From the NCBI GenBank assembly GCA_027019165.1, contig JALUXC010000002.1, positions 124,001 to 188,000 of the forward strand: a stretch of DNA of 64,000 nucleotides, written 5' to 3'. The notes under the pieces are model-generated. The model searched no databases and had not been told where the DNA came from. It was given only the letters and a program-made list of their open reading frames with translations. This DNA comes from Pseudophaeobacter sp. Lineage in GTDB: Bacteria > Pseudomonadota > Alphaproteobacteria > Rhodobacterales > Rhodobacteraceae. Made by a program: the position numbers and the translations under genes. Below, piece by piece: positions 57,075-64,000 of the stretch. The first letter of the stretch is position 1; every line of letters starts with the position of its first letter.

Positions 57075-57131
57075 GTGTCAAGAAAGGTGTTGGAGCAAGG
57101 TGTTGGAACAACCGGAGGGTCCGCCTGCTGA
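57075..57131 (+). CDS. Possible 18-residue peptide with extended Shine-Dalgarno
   Basis: GTG start, 18 codons (MSRKVLEQGVGTTGGSAC), stop TGA at 57129. The core GGAGG is 7-8 bases upstream, so initiation should be strong. An alternative overlapping frame from GTG at 57067 runs 44 codons to 57201 and has a Cys-Cys pair, but its start lies inside the ribosome-binding site. The peptide resembles nothing I know. Confidence 0.4.
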   Translation: MSRKVLEQGVGTTGGSAC

Positions 57132-57210
57132 GGCAGCCCTTTGCTGTGTGGTCCCCTCGGCTGATTTGCAACGGGCAAATCTAACCGACCCGACCTCCTG
57201 AGAACTTTCG

Positions 57211-57242
57211 AAGGGCCGTCCCGGGTGGGGGGCGGCCCTTTT
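57211..57242 (+). terminator. Intrinsic terminator upstream of arfB
   Basis: AAGGGCCG (57211-57218) and CGGCCCTT (57233-57240) make a perfect 8-bp stem with a 14-base loop, followed by TTTT. It closes the small unit at 57005-57242 and stands 35 bases before the arfB start. Transcription reaching arfB must read through it or start inside the gap. Confidence 0.75.
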
Positions 57243-57277
57243 ACCTTGCCGTAAGACACTTTAGGGTCCGCCCCAAG

Positions 57278-57697
57278 ATGATACGGATCACTGATGATAT
57301 CGCCCTCCAGGACTGGGAACTCACCGAAAGCTTCATCCGCGCCTCTGGGCCGGGCGGGCAGAATGTGAACAAGGTCGCCACTGCGGTTGAGCTGCGGTTC
57401 GAGGCCGCACGCTCCCCGTCTCTGACCCCGGCGGTCAAGGCGCGCCTGAAACGACTGGCCGGACGGCGCTGGACCAAGAAGGGCGCCATCATCCTGCAGT
57501 GCGACGAAACCCGATCGCAGCAGCGCAACCGCGATATCGCGCGCGAGCGGTTGGCCGAACTTTTGCGCAAGGCGCTAGTGGCCCCGAAACGGCGCATCGC
57601 CACCAAACCCACCCGTGGATCGGTGCGACGTCGGCTGGACGCCAAGAAACAGCGCAGCCAGATCAAAGCGGGCCGCGGCAAGGTCGATCCAGAATGA
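57278..57697 (+). CDS. arfB: Alternative ribosome-rescue factor ArfB (YaeJ), peptidyl-tRNA hydrolase
   Basis: A 139-residue release-factor-like protein. The catalytic GGQ lies at residues 26-28 in ASGPGGQNVNKV, and the C-terminal basic tail (LDAKKQRSQIKAGRGKVD with many Lys and Arg) is the part that enters the empty mRNA channel of stalled ribosomes. It hydrolyses peptidyl-tRNA on stalled ribosomes without a stop codon. It stands alone behind a terminator, with no clear ribosome-binding site at the ATG. Confidence 0.93.
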   Translation: MIRITDDIALQDWELTESFIRASGPGGQNVNKVATAVELRFEAARSPSLTPAVKARLKRLAGRRWTKKGAIILQCDETRSQQRNRDIARERLAELLRKALVAPKRRIATKPTRGSVRRRLDAKKQRSQIKAGRGKVDPE

Positions 57698-57803
57698 ACC
57701 GCCGAGTGGCGATCAGCGATTGCACCTGCCGGGATCGCTGCTAAAGCTATCAAAACGAGATTTTGGAGCGTTATGCGAAAAACCTGACTCACCCAACGCT
57801 GCC

Positions 57804-57852
57804 TGAAATCAAAGATTTCAACGCGTTGCGTGATACCTGATGCATCAGGTAT
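57804..57852. promoter_or_regulatory. Two inverted repeats upstream of the SDR gene
   Basis: TGAAATC-AAA-GATTTCA (57804-57820, 7-bp perfect arms) and a perfect 20-bp palindrome with half-site ATACCTGATG at 57833-57852. A TATACT at 57867-57872 could be the -10 element, which would put the 20-bp palindrome over the -35 region. This is the kind of site bound by a dimeric regulator; none is encoded adjacent. Confidence 0.5.
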
Positions 57853-57887
57853 TTCGTCAAACGCAATATACTGACGGAGAAAGACTT

Positions 57888-58634
57888 ATGCGGCTTGCAG
57901 GGAAAACGGCGATTGTAACCGGGGGCGCCTCGGGATTTGGCGCCGGGATTGTCGAAAAGTTCCTCGCCGAAGGCGCGCGGGTGATGATTGCAGATATCAA
58001 CGCTGATGCGGCGGCTGCTCTGGCCGAAGAAAAAGGCAGCGCCGCCATCGCTCAGGCCGTCGATGTCGCGGACGGCGGTTCGGTCAACAGCATGGCCGAA
58101 GCTGCGCTCACAGCCTTTGGACATGTGGACATCCTGGTCAACAATGCTGGCGTCACCCACCTGCCGACCCCACTGGATCAGGTGAGCGAGGATGATTTTG
58201 ATCGCGTCTTCAACGTGAACATGAAATCCGTCTACCTCACCGCCCGCGCCCTGGTACCGCATATGAAAACAAGGCAAACCGGCGCGATCCTGAACGTCGC
58301 CTCTACGGCAGGGGTCTCGCCCCGCCCGAACCTCAACTGGTACAACGCGTCCAAGGGCTGGATGATCACCGCAACCCGCACCATGGCGGTCGAGCTGGCC
58401 CCGGCTGGCGTGCGGGTCAATGCCATCAATCCGGTGGCTGGGGAAACGCCGCTGCTGAAATCCTTTATGGGCGAAGACACCCCCGAGGTGCGCGCAAAAT
58501 TCCTGTCCACAATTCCGCTGGGCCGCTTTTCAACGCCCGAGGACATGGGCAACGCGGCGTGCTTCCTCTGCTCTGACGAGGCCTCGATGGTCACCGGCGT
58601 CGCCATGGAGGTGGACGGCGGTCGCTGCATCTGA
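57888..58634 (+). CDS. Short-chain dehydrogenase/reductase
   Basis: A 248-residue classical SDR. Cofactor motif TGGASGFGAG near the N-terminus with Asp in MIADIN (NAD preferred), NNAG in ILVNNAGVTH, catalytic Ser in NVASTAG and Tyr-Lys in YNASKG. The C-terminal SDEASMVTGVAMEVDGGRCI is typical of the 3-ketoacyl reductase-like group. The ATG at 57888 with GGAGAAAG upstream is chosen over an earlier one at 57840 that lies inside the palindrome. Substrate unknown; a P1 peptidase gene follows 46 bases on. Confidence 0.88.
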   Translation: MRLAGKTAIVTGGASGFGAGIVEKFLAEGARVMIADINADAAAALAEEKGSAAIAQAVDVADGGSVNSMAEAALTAFGHVDILVNNAGVTHLPTPLDQVSEDDFDRVFNVNMKSVYLTARALVPHMKTRQTGAILNVASTAGVSPRPNLNWYNASKGWMITATRTMAVELAPAGVRVNAINPVAGETPLLKSFMGEDTPEVRAKFLSTIPLGRFSTPEDMGNAACFLCSDEASMVTGVAMEVDGGRCI

Positions 58635-58646
58635 CCCCGCTCAACT

Positions 58647-58658
58647 TACCGATCGGTA
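58647..58658. promoter_or_regulatory. 12-bp palindrome before the P1 peptidase gene, TetR-like
   Basis: TACCGATCGGTA is a perfect 12-bp palindrome 22 bases before the start codon. TACCG-N2-CGGTA dyads are common TetR-family operators. It lies between the SDR stop and the peptidase ribosome-binding site AGGAGGA. Confidence 0.4.
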
Positions 58659-58680
58659 GAAACCACTCAGGAGGATCGCC

Positions 58681-59706
58681 ATGCGACCCGGCCCCCGCAA
58701 CCTGATCACTGACGTTCCCGGCTTTGTGGTTGGAAATGCCCAGGATGATGCCCTGAAATCCGGGGCAACTGTGCTGACAGCTCAAAGCCCCTTTACAGCC
58801 TCGGTCCACGTGATGGGCGGCGCGCCGGGCACGCGCGAGACGGATCTTCTGGCCCCCGACAAATCGGTTGCCCAGATCGACGCGCTGGTCCTGTCGGGCG
58901 GTTCGGCCTTTGGCCTTGATGCCTGCTCGGGTGTGGTTGATGCGCTGCGAGATGCTGGCCGGGGGTTCCGCCTTGGCCCTGCAATTATCCCTTTGGTGCC
59001 CGGTGCGATCATCTTTGACCTTTTGAACGGCGGTGACAAAGACTGGCAAGAGAACCCCTATCGCGCCCTTGGTCGCGCGGCGTTTGAAGCTGCAAGCGAA
59101 GACTTTGCCATTGGCACGGCCGGTGCAGGCACTGGGGCGCTGACCGCCATGGTCAAGGGCGGGCTGGGCTCTGCCTCTTTCGTGCTCGAAAGCGGCATCA
59201 CGGTGGGTGCGCTTGTTGCGGCAAACCCGATGGGCGCTGTGACCACACCGGGTGATCGGCATTTCTGGGCGGCGCCGTTCGAGGTGGACGGAGAATTCGG
59301 AGGCCTTGGCCCCGACCCGCGCGGCGGTTTGGGTCAGGCCGAAACCAGCCGCAAAATGCAGGCCATGCGCGGACAGGCCGAAGGATTGCCCCTTCCCGAT
59401 GAACGCGGCAACACCACCATCGCCATAGTCGCCACGGATGCAGATCTGACCAAGGCCCAGTGCCAAAGGATCGCTACCGCCGCCCATGACGGCATTGGCC
59501 GCGCAACCCTGCCCGCCCATGCGCCTGGGGATGGAGATCTGGTCTTTGCCGCAACCACCGGAGCGCGGCCTCTCACGGCCCCTGAGGTGGAACTGGGCCA
59601 GATTGGACACGCTGCGGCGCTGTGCCTCAGCCGCGCCATTGCAAGGGCGGTTTACGAGGCAAAGCCCGCGTCTGGAGACCTTTTACCCTGCTGGAATGCA
59701 TCGTGA
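58681..59706 (+). CDS. P1 (DmpA) family self-processing peptidase
   Basis: A 341-residue Ntn hydrolase of peptidase family P1 (DmpA/NylC type). Conserved blocks: NLITDVPGFVVGNAQDDALKSGATVL, VLSGGSAFGLDACSGV, GTAGAGTGA and the processing site region KGGLGSASFVLESG, where Ser164 is the likely nucleophile. Members cut beta-amino acyl or amide bonds or nylon oligomers. The ATG has AGGAGGAT at good spacing. Confidence 0.88.
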   Translation: MRPGPRNLITDVPGFVVGNAQDDALKSGATVLTAQSPFTASVHVMGGAPGTRETDLLAPDKSVAQIDALVLSGGSAFGLDACSGVVDALRDAGRGFRLGPAIIPLVPGAIIFDLLNGGDKDWQENPYRALGRAAFEAASEDFAIGTAGAGTGALTAMVKGGLGSASFVLESGITVGALVAANPMGAVTTPGDRHFWAAPFEVDGEFGGLGPDPRGGLGQAETSRKMQAMRGQAEGLPLPDERGNTTIAIVATDADLTKAQCQRIATAAHDGIGRATLPAHAPGDGDLVFAATTGARPLTAPEVELGQIGHAAALCLSRAIARAVYEAKPASGDLLPCWNAS

Positions 59707-59826
59707 TCTGATCCGCCCGGGGTCGGCAAATCTCTGCAAATTTCCCTCAGCGCGTCAAAACGTCCATTGACTATGACCAATAATGCGCTCGTATTCCCCT
59801 CAGCCAACTCAAACTGGAGCAAGCAT

Positions 59827-60249
59827 ATGAAACGTCTGATGTCCGCCGCCATGATCACTCTGCTGGCTGCACCTGCCTTTGCCGAAGGCGATGCTGCCAA
59901 GGGCGAAAAAGGCTTCAACAAGTGCAAATCCTGCCACATGATCGTTTCGGACAGCGGCGAAACCATCGTCAAGGGCGGCAAGACTGGCCCGAACCTCTGG
60001 GGTGTTGTCGGCCGCACCGCCGGCACTGCTGAGGGTTTCCGATATGGTGACGATATTGTCGCAGCTGGTGAAGCAGGACTGGTCTGGGATGAAGAAAACT
60101 TCGTGACCTACACCCAGGACCCTCGCGCCTTCCTGCGTGAGTATCTGGACGACAGCAAGGCCAAGTCGAAGATGTCCTTCAAACTGAAAAAGGGCGGCGA
60201 AGATATCTACGCCTTCCTGGCTCAGCACGGACCTGCCGCAACAGAATAA
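59827..60249 (+). CDS. cycA: Cytochrome c2
   Basis: A 140-residue precursor with signal peptide (MKRLMSAAMITLLAAPAFA). The haem site is CKSCH (Cys33, Cys36, His37) and Met116 in KSKMSFKLKKG is the sixth ligand. The order TGPNLWGVVGRTAGT, YTQDPRAFLREYLDD and the spacing match Rhodobacter cytochrome c2, the periplasmic carrier between the bc1 complex and oxidase or reaction centre. The ATG at 59827 is chosen for the signal peptide; an earlier ATG at 59767 would add 20 residues. Confidence 0.92.
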   Translation: MKRLMSAAMITLLAAPAFAEGDAAKGEKGFNKCKSCHMIVSDSGETIVKGGKTGPNLWGVVGRTAGTAEGFRYGDDIVAAGEAGLVWDEENFVTYTQDPRAFLREYLDDSKAKSKMSFKLKKGGEDIYAFLAQHGPAATE

Positions 60250-60277
60250 GCGCCAAGGCTCAAAATTTCGGCACAAC

Positions 60278-60305
60278 AGGCCGCGGCCCCTGGGGCGCGG
60301 CCTTT
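60278..60305 (+). terminator. Intrinsic terminator after cytochrome c2
   Basis: AGGCCGCG and CGCGGCCT (8-bp perfect stem, with an inner CCCC/GGGG extension and one bulged G) lie about 28 bases after the cycA stop, followed by a short TTT. Strong stem, weak T-tract. Confidence 0.6.
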
Positions 60306-60411
60306 CGCGTAATTGCCACGGATCCCTTTTACGACTAGCGAATTGAAGACAGGCTGACTGAAACTGCTTCAGCGGCTGATTTTTGGGGATTGAAACGGGT
60401 TTGAACCGCAG

Positions 60412-60954
60412 ATGACACATCCGATCCCGGCCTGGGTGAACGGCGAACTGATACCCGTGGACAAACTGGCCGCTCATGAAGAGGGGCTGAAGCACAAGGC
60501 TGTCTCGGTGTTCGTGGTCAAAGGAACCGAGATCCTGATGCAGCGCCGTGCCATGGGCAAGTACCACACGCCGGGCCTTTGGGCGAACACCTGCTGCACG
60601 CATCCGATGTGGGAGGAGGCCGCCTCTGCCTGTGCGGTGCGCCGCATGAAAGAAGAACTCGGCATCACAGGTCTTTACCCTGAGTTTCGTCATCAGCTGG
60701 AGTACCGGGCCGATGTCGGCCACAGCATGGTCGAACACGAAGTGGTGGATGTGTTCCTGGCCCATGCCCACAGGCCCGTAAGCCTGGATCCCAACCCGGA
60801 TGAGGTGATGGAAACACGCTGGGTCGACTACCACGATCTGATTGCCGAAGTGCAGCGTCACCCTGAACGCTTTACCCCTTGGCTCAAGATCTATCTGACA
60901 AACTACGCCAATGTCATCTTTGGACCGGACCTGATCATCGCCGCCTCCGGCTGA
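60412..60954 (+). CDS. idi: Isopentenyl-diphosphate delta-isomerase, type I
   Basis: A 180-residue Nudix-fold enzyme interconverting IPP and DMAPP for carotenoid and quinone synthesis. The catalytic Cys is in NTCCTHP (Cys61 or Cys62 region) and the metal and catalytic Glu in MVEHEVVDVFL; the Nudix-like helix is EEAASACAVRRMKEELGI. It begins 162 bases after cycA behind a terminator. The ATG lacks a clear ribosome-binding site. Confidence 0.92.
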   Translation: MTHPIPAWVNGELIPVDKLAAHEEGLKHKAVSVFVVKGTEILMQRRAMGKYHTPGLWANTCCTHPMWEEAASACAVRRMKEELGITGLYPEFRHQLEYRADVGHSMVEHEVVDVFLAHAHRPVSLDPNPDEVMETRWVDYHDLIAEVQRHPERFTPWLKIYLTNYANVIFGPDLIIAASG

Positions 60955-61056
60955 CATCCTGGGCATGGTCTCCGCGGCCTCTGCACGGCAGCTCTTGCCC
61001 TGCCCTGCCCCGGCATGCTTTTAACGGCCAGACGAGAGATCGACAGGAGGGGCCGG

Positions 61057-62313
61057 ATGACCATTCTTATTGCCGGGGGCGGTATTGCGGGGCTGACGCT
61101 GGGCCTGACGCTGCATCAGATCGGTGTTCCTTTCCACATCTGCGAATCTACGCCCAAGCTGAAACCCATGGGTGTCGGCATCAACCTTCAGCCAAATGCC
61201 GTGCGCGAGTTGATGGATCTGGGGCTGTCGAAAGAGCTGGACGCGATTGGCGTGCGCACGCGGCAGCTGGGCTTTTACACCAAACTTGGCAAGACCATCT
61301 GGGAAGAGCCACGCGGCCTGGAAGCGGGCTACGCCTGGCCACAATACTCGGTTCATCGCGGCGCCCTGCAGATGATGCTCTATGAGGCGCTGATTGCACG
61401 GGCCGGACCGGGCTGCATATCCACTGGCGCCCGCGCGGCAGGGTTTGAACACACGGCTGACGGGGCCGCACTTTTGCTGTCCGACGGACGCCGTATGGAT
61501 GGCACGCTGCTTATTGCGGCCGATGGCATCCACTCTGCCCTGCGGAAACAGATGTATCCAAATGAGGGGGAGCCGATCTGGAATGGTCGCATCCTGTGGC
61601 GTGCCACCACACCCGGGCCAGTCTGGAATGGGGGTGGCGCCATGTGCATGATCGGGCACAACGCGTTGCGGATGGTGGCCTATCCGATTTCGGACCCTGA
61701 TGAGACTGGCATCGCGACAATAAACTGGATCGCTGAAAAGAGCTTTGACCCGGACTCCGAATGGAAAAAGGAAGACTGGAATCGCGCGGCGGACATCAGT
61801 GATTTTGTAGGTCATTTCGAGGAATGGCGTTTCGACTGGATTGACGTGCCTGGCCTAATTCGCGGAGCAGAGGTCGTCTATGAGTACCCGATGGTGGACC
61901 GGGACCCGCTTGAGAAATGGACGGACGGCGCCGTAACTTTAATGGGCGATGCCGCCCACCCGACCTATCCGGTCGGCTCCAACGGTGCCAGCCAGGCCAT
62001 TCTGGATGCCCGGCTTATCGGCGTTGCCCTGCTGAAGTACGGTGTAACGCGCACCGCATTGGAAGCCTATGAAGCCGAGGTGCGCCCCCTCACGACAAAT
62101 GTTGGTCTTGCAAACCGTACCGCTGGCGGACCCGATGCAGTTCTTCAGATGATTGAGGACCTTTGCGCCGGTGACTTTGACACCGTTGAGGACGTTGTCT
62201 CAAGGAAAAGCCTTGCAGAGCACGCCGCCAAGTACAAATCGATCGCCGGCTTTAGCATTGATGAGCTGAACGCCCGCCCGCGCACCATAGCGGAAGGCGC
62301 CCGCGTCACCTGA
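61057..62313 (+). CDS. FAD-dependent monooxygenase (aromatic hydroxylase type)
   Basis: A 418-residue flavoprotein of the PHBH/salicylate hydroxylase group. FAD dinucleotide motif IAGGGIAGLTLGLTL at the N-terminus, the DG motif LLIAADGIHSALRKQM, and the second FAD motif MGDAAHPTYPVGSNGASQAILDARLIG. The ATG at 61057 follows GGAGGGG; an earlier ATG at 61015 would place a basic leader of 14 residues before the FAD strand and is disfavoured. Substrate unknown; related proteins hydroxylate aromatics such as phenazines (PhzS-like). Confidence 0.87.
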   Translation: MTILIAGGGIAGLTLGLTLHQIGVPFHICESTPKLKPMGVGINLQPNAVRELMDLGLSKELDAIGVRTRQLGFYTKLGKTIWEEPRGLEAGYAWPQYSVHRGALQMMLYEALIARAGPGCISTGARAAGFEHTADGAALLLSDGRRMDGTLLIAADGIHSALRKQMYPNEGEPIWNGRILWRATTPGPVWNGGGAMCMIGHNALRMVAYPISDPDETGIATINWIAEKSFDPDSEWKKEDWNRAADISDFVGHFEEWRFDWIDVPGLIRGAEVVYEYPMVDRDPLEKWTDGAVTLMGDAAHPTYPVGSNGASQAILDARLIGVALLKYGVTRTALEAYEAEVRPLTTNVGLANRTAGGPDAVLQMIEDLCAGDFDTVEDVVSRKSLAEHAAKYKSIAGFSIDELNARPRTIAEGARVT

Positions 62314-62379
62314 GGCCCCTGGGTGCACTCCCGCCCCTTTGGCGCATCATCAAAGATGACGCACTTCGGGTTGGGCCGA

Positions 62380-62448
62380 GCGCTGCACGATGTGCAGCGC
62401 AAGAAGGACTGCTGAGATGGCTTTCAGGGGCAGGTCTGCCCTGAAAGC
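62380..62448. terminator. Two adjacent hairpins after the FAD monooxygenase gene
   Basis: GCGCTGCAC-GAT-GTGCAGCGC (62380-62400, 9-bp perfect arms) and GCTTTCAGGGGCAG/CTGCCCTGAAAGC (62420-62448, 13 pairs with one bulge). Neither has a T-run in the plus direction. They lie in the convergent gap before glpK and likely end transcription or stabilise mRNA ends. Confidence 0.45.
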
Positions 62449-62561
62449 GCGATTTCAAGTCTGATGTTCCCAGCCGAGTCGCCTCAAGGGTGAACCACGC
62501 CTATGGCGTGGCCGCAAGATGCGGCCCTTGACCCGAATCGGCTCTATCTCCCCTGGCGTGA

Positions 62562-62647
62562 CCGCGCCGCGCATCAGCGCGGCGCCGGGCCCAAGACCGC
62601 CATAGGGGCGTTGCCGCAGGCAAAGCACCTGCGGGCGCGGGAGCCCA
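62562..62647. repeat. GC-rich palindromic repeat, copy 3 (inverted)
   Basis: Read on the minus strand this matches copies 1 and 2: it starts GGGCTCCCGCGCC, has an internal hairpin (CCGCAGGTGCTTTGCCTGCGG), then GTCTTGGGCCCGGCGCCGCGC, loop TGAT and GCGCGGCGC. Identity with copy 1 includes a 21-base shared block around GTCTTGGGCCCGGCGCCGCG. It lies 26 bases beyond the glpK stop. Confidence 0.75.
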
Positions 62648-62672
62648 CCGGTTTGGTGAAAGGATCTGATCT

Positions 62673-64000
62673 CTATACTCCAATCACCGCCTGCACCGCG
62701 CGTTTCCAGCGCGCATAGGCGGCCTCGCGCTGCCCCTCTTCCATCGCGGGACGAAACTGACGGTCCCGCGCCCAAGTCTCTGAGAAGCCTTGTTTGTCTG
62801 GATAGAGGCCAGCTTTCATTCCCGCCAGCCAAGCGGCGCCCAGAACCGTCGTTTCTTGCATGACCGGACGATCCACTGCCGCGCCAAGAATGTCCGACAG
62901 GCTTTGCATGGTCCAGTCGCTGGCGCTCATACCACCATCAACACGCAAGGTGACGGTGCTTTCCGCGCCCCCTGCAGCGCCCTCCCAGTCAGCCCGCATC
63001 GCTTCCCAAAGATCCCGGGTCTGAAAGGCGACGCTCTGCAAGGCGGCACGCGCGAATTCCGCAGGGCCCGAGCTGCGGGTGAGGCCAAACATACCGCCCC
63101 GGCAGTCCGGCTCCCAATAGGGTGCGCCAAGGCCGGTGAATGCTGGCACCAGGATCACATCCTGCCCCGGGTCCGCCGAGGCGGCGAGCCCTCCGCTTTC
63201 CTGAGCGGAGCCAATGATGCCAAGCCCGTCACGCAGCCATTGCACCGCTGCGCCCGCGATGAAAATCGACCCTTCCAGCGCATAAGTCGGCTTTCCATCC
63301 AGCTGATAGGCGATGGTGGTCAGCATGCGGTTGCGGGATTCGACCGGCGTCTCCCCGGTGTTGAGCAGCGCAAAGCACCCCGTGCCGTAGGTGGACTTCA
63401 TCATGCCCGGCTCAAAGCAGGCCTGACCAATTGTGGCTGCCTGTTGATCCCCCGCCACGCCCAGGATCGGGATTTCGCCGCCAAAATGCACAGCCTCGAC
63501 AACGCCAAAATCGGCGGCGCAGTCCTTGACCTCGGGCAGCATATCCATCGGTATGTCCAGGATCTCGCAAATCTCTGCGCTCCAACCGCCCTTGCGGATA
63601 TCATACATCAGCGTGCGCGACGCATTGGTCGCGTCAGTCACATGAGAGGCACCACCCGTCAGACGCCAGATCAGGAAACTGTCGATGGTGCCAAACATCA
63701 GCTTGCCTTCGACGCCCCGGGCACGAGCGCCCGGCACGGTATCGAGGATCCACTTCACTTTGGTGCCCGAGAAATAGGGATCGAGTAGCAGACCGCTGGT
63801 TCGGTGCACCAGATCGCTGTGCCCCGCAGCGCGCAACTCTTCGCAGATGGCCGAGGTACGGCGATCCTGCCAGACAATGGCCTTGTGGATGGCTTGCCCG
63901 GTTTCACGGTCCCAGACAACGGTGGTTTCACGCTGGTTGGTGATGCCAACGGCGGCAATCTGCGCGGCCGTCACGCCCTGCTCGGCCATCACCCGGCGAC
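62673..64000 (-). CDS. glpK: Glycerol kinase, C-terminal part (5' end beyond the window)
   Basis: The frame is open to the window edge; about 442 of roughly 495 residues are visible. FGGY-kinase landmarks: [30 protein letters not shown] (visible blocks [12 protein letters not shown] and AIVWQDRR), [18 protein letters not shown]-type [36 protein letters not shown] and [13 protein letters not shown]. It phosphorylates glycerol to glycerol-3-phosphate. The GTG at 63992 is internal, not a start. Confidence 0.95.
   Translation of the reverse strand, partial: RRVMAEQGVTAAQIAAVGITNQRETTVVWDRETGQAIHKAIVWQDRRTSAICEELRAAGHSDLVHRTSGLLLDPYFSGTKVKWILDTVPGARARGVEGKLMFGTIDSFLIWRLTGGASHVTDATNASRTLMYDIRKGGWSAEICEILDIPMDMLPEVKDCAADFGVVEAVHFGGEIPILGVAGDQQAATIGQACFEPGMMKSTYGTGCFALLNTGETPVESRNRMLTTIAYQLDGKPTYALEGSIFIAGAAVQWLRDGLGIIGSAQESGGLAASADPGQDVILVPAFTGLGAPYWEPDCRGGMFGLTRSSGPAEFARAALQSVAFQTRDLWEAMRADWEGAAGGAESTVTLRVDGGMSASDWTMQSLSDILGAAVDRPVMQETTVLGAAWLAGMKAGLYPDKQGFSETWARDRQFRPAMEEGQREAAYARWKRAVQAVIGV

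Larger units (their letters stand above)
57005..57242 (+). ncRNA. Unassigned small transcription unit with extended anti-16S element, in front of arfB
   Basis: Bounded by intrinsic terminators at 56974-57005 and 57211-57242. At 57060-57075 the DNA reads AAAGGAGGTGATCCAG, complementary over 16 bases to the conserved 3' end of 16S rRNA (far longer than a usual 4-7 base ribosome-binding site). A GTG at 57075 opens an 18-codon ORF. An 11-bp tandem repeat AAGGTGTTGGA occupies 57084-57094 and 57097-57107. ACCTCCT at 57193-57199 is complementary to AGGAGGT at 57062-57068 and could mask it. It may be a small RNA, a leader peptide unit or an attenuator for arfB. I do not recognise it. Confidence 0.5.

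Noticed and set aside
1-64000. tRNA, rRNA, CRISPR arrays, insertion sequences or prophage
   Set aside because: No T-loop or rRNA-like stretch, no regularly spaced repeats and no transposase or integrase domain were found among the translated frames.

Overview
The window is about 64 kb of GC-rich chromosome from an alphaproteobacterium, most likely a marine Rhodobacterales (Roseobacter group) bacterium. This rests on inference from gene content: a Rhodobacter-type cytochrome c2, an Entner-Doudoroff set, an urt plus ure cluster with DUF1127 and LprI passengers, and UMF1, P1-peptidase, hydroxypyruvate isomerase and type I idi genes. I see no rRNA, tRNA, CRISPR, phage genes or insertion sequences; it reads as core or stable accessory chromosome with dense operons and short gaps.

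Layout. 1-3.3 kb: end of a haem-uptake operon (hmuS 3' part, hmuTUV, plus strand). 3.3-9.3 kb: urea ABC transporter urtABCDE (minus strand), divergent across a 322-bp control region from the urease operon at 9.6-15.9 kb (ureD, A, small His-rich membrane peptide, B, LprI-like, C, DUF1127, E, F, G). 16.2-21.9 kb: pgi-zwf-edd-eda, glucose-6-phosphate entry into the Entner-Doudoroff pathway, without a local pgl and behind a LacI-type palindrome. 22-25.3 kb: gamma-glutamyltransferase-like gene, TauE/SafE exporter and GntR/FCD regulator, with a strong inverted repeat at the promoter. 25.6-29.1 kb: FecBCD-type metal or siderophore importer with a small CPLC protein upstream. 29.1-32.0 kb: four minus-strand genes (AmgK-like kinase, DUF2798, hydroxypyruvate isomerase, DUF1285).

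32.1-38.8 kb: MoxR-DUF58-DUF4159-large membrane protein operon, facing 39.0-46.5 kb pbpC and an alpha-2-macroglobulin gene (minus). 46.7-49 kb: hybrid histidine kinase with one degenerate receiver domain. 49-52.2 kb: yaaA, recQ, yggT (minus). 52.4-57.7 kb: thioesterase, UMF1 transporter, mepA, phytase-like esterase, queuosine-precursor transporter, an unexplained small transcription unit, and arfB. 57.9-64 kb: SDR, P1 peptidase, cytochrome c2, idi, FAD monooxygenase and the 3' part of glpK (minus, cut by the window end).

The urea importer and urease form one urea-to-ammonia system. The most unusual unexplained signal is the 57.0-57.24 kb unit: between two intrinsic terminators and in front of arfB sits a 16-nt stretch complementary to the 3' end of 16S rRNA, followed by an 18-codon mini-ORF, an 11-bp tandem repeat and a downstream ACCTCCT able to mask the ribosome-binding site. 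A GC-rich palindromic repeat is present in three intergenic regions. Domain and family names are by recognition of motifs; no database search was run.
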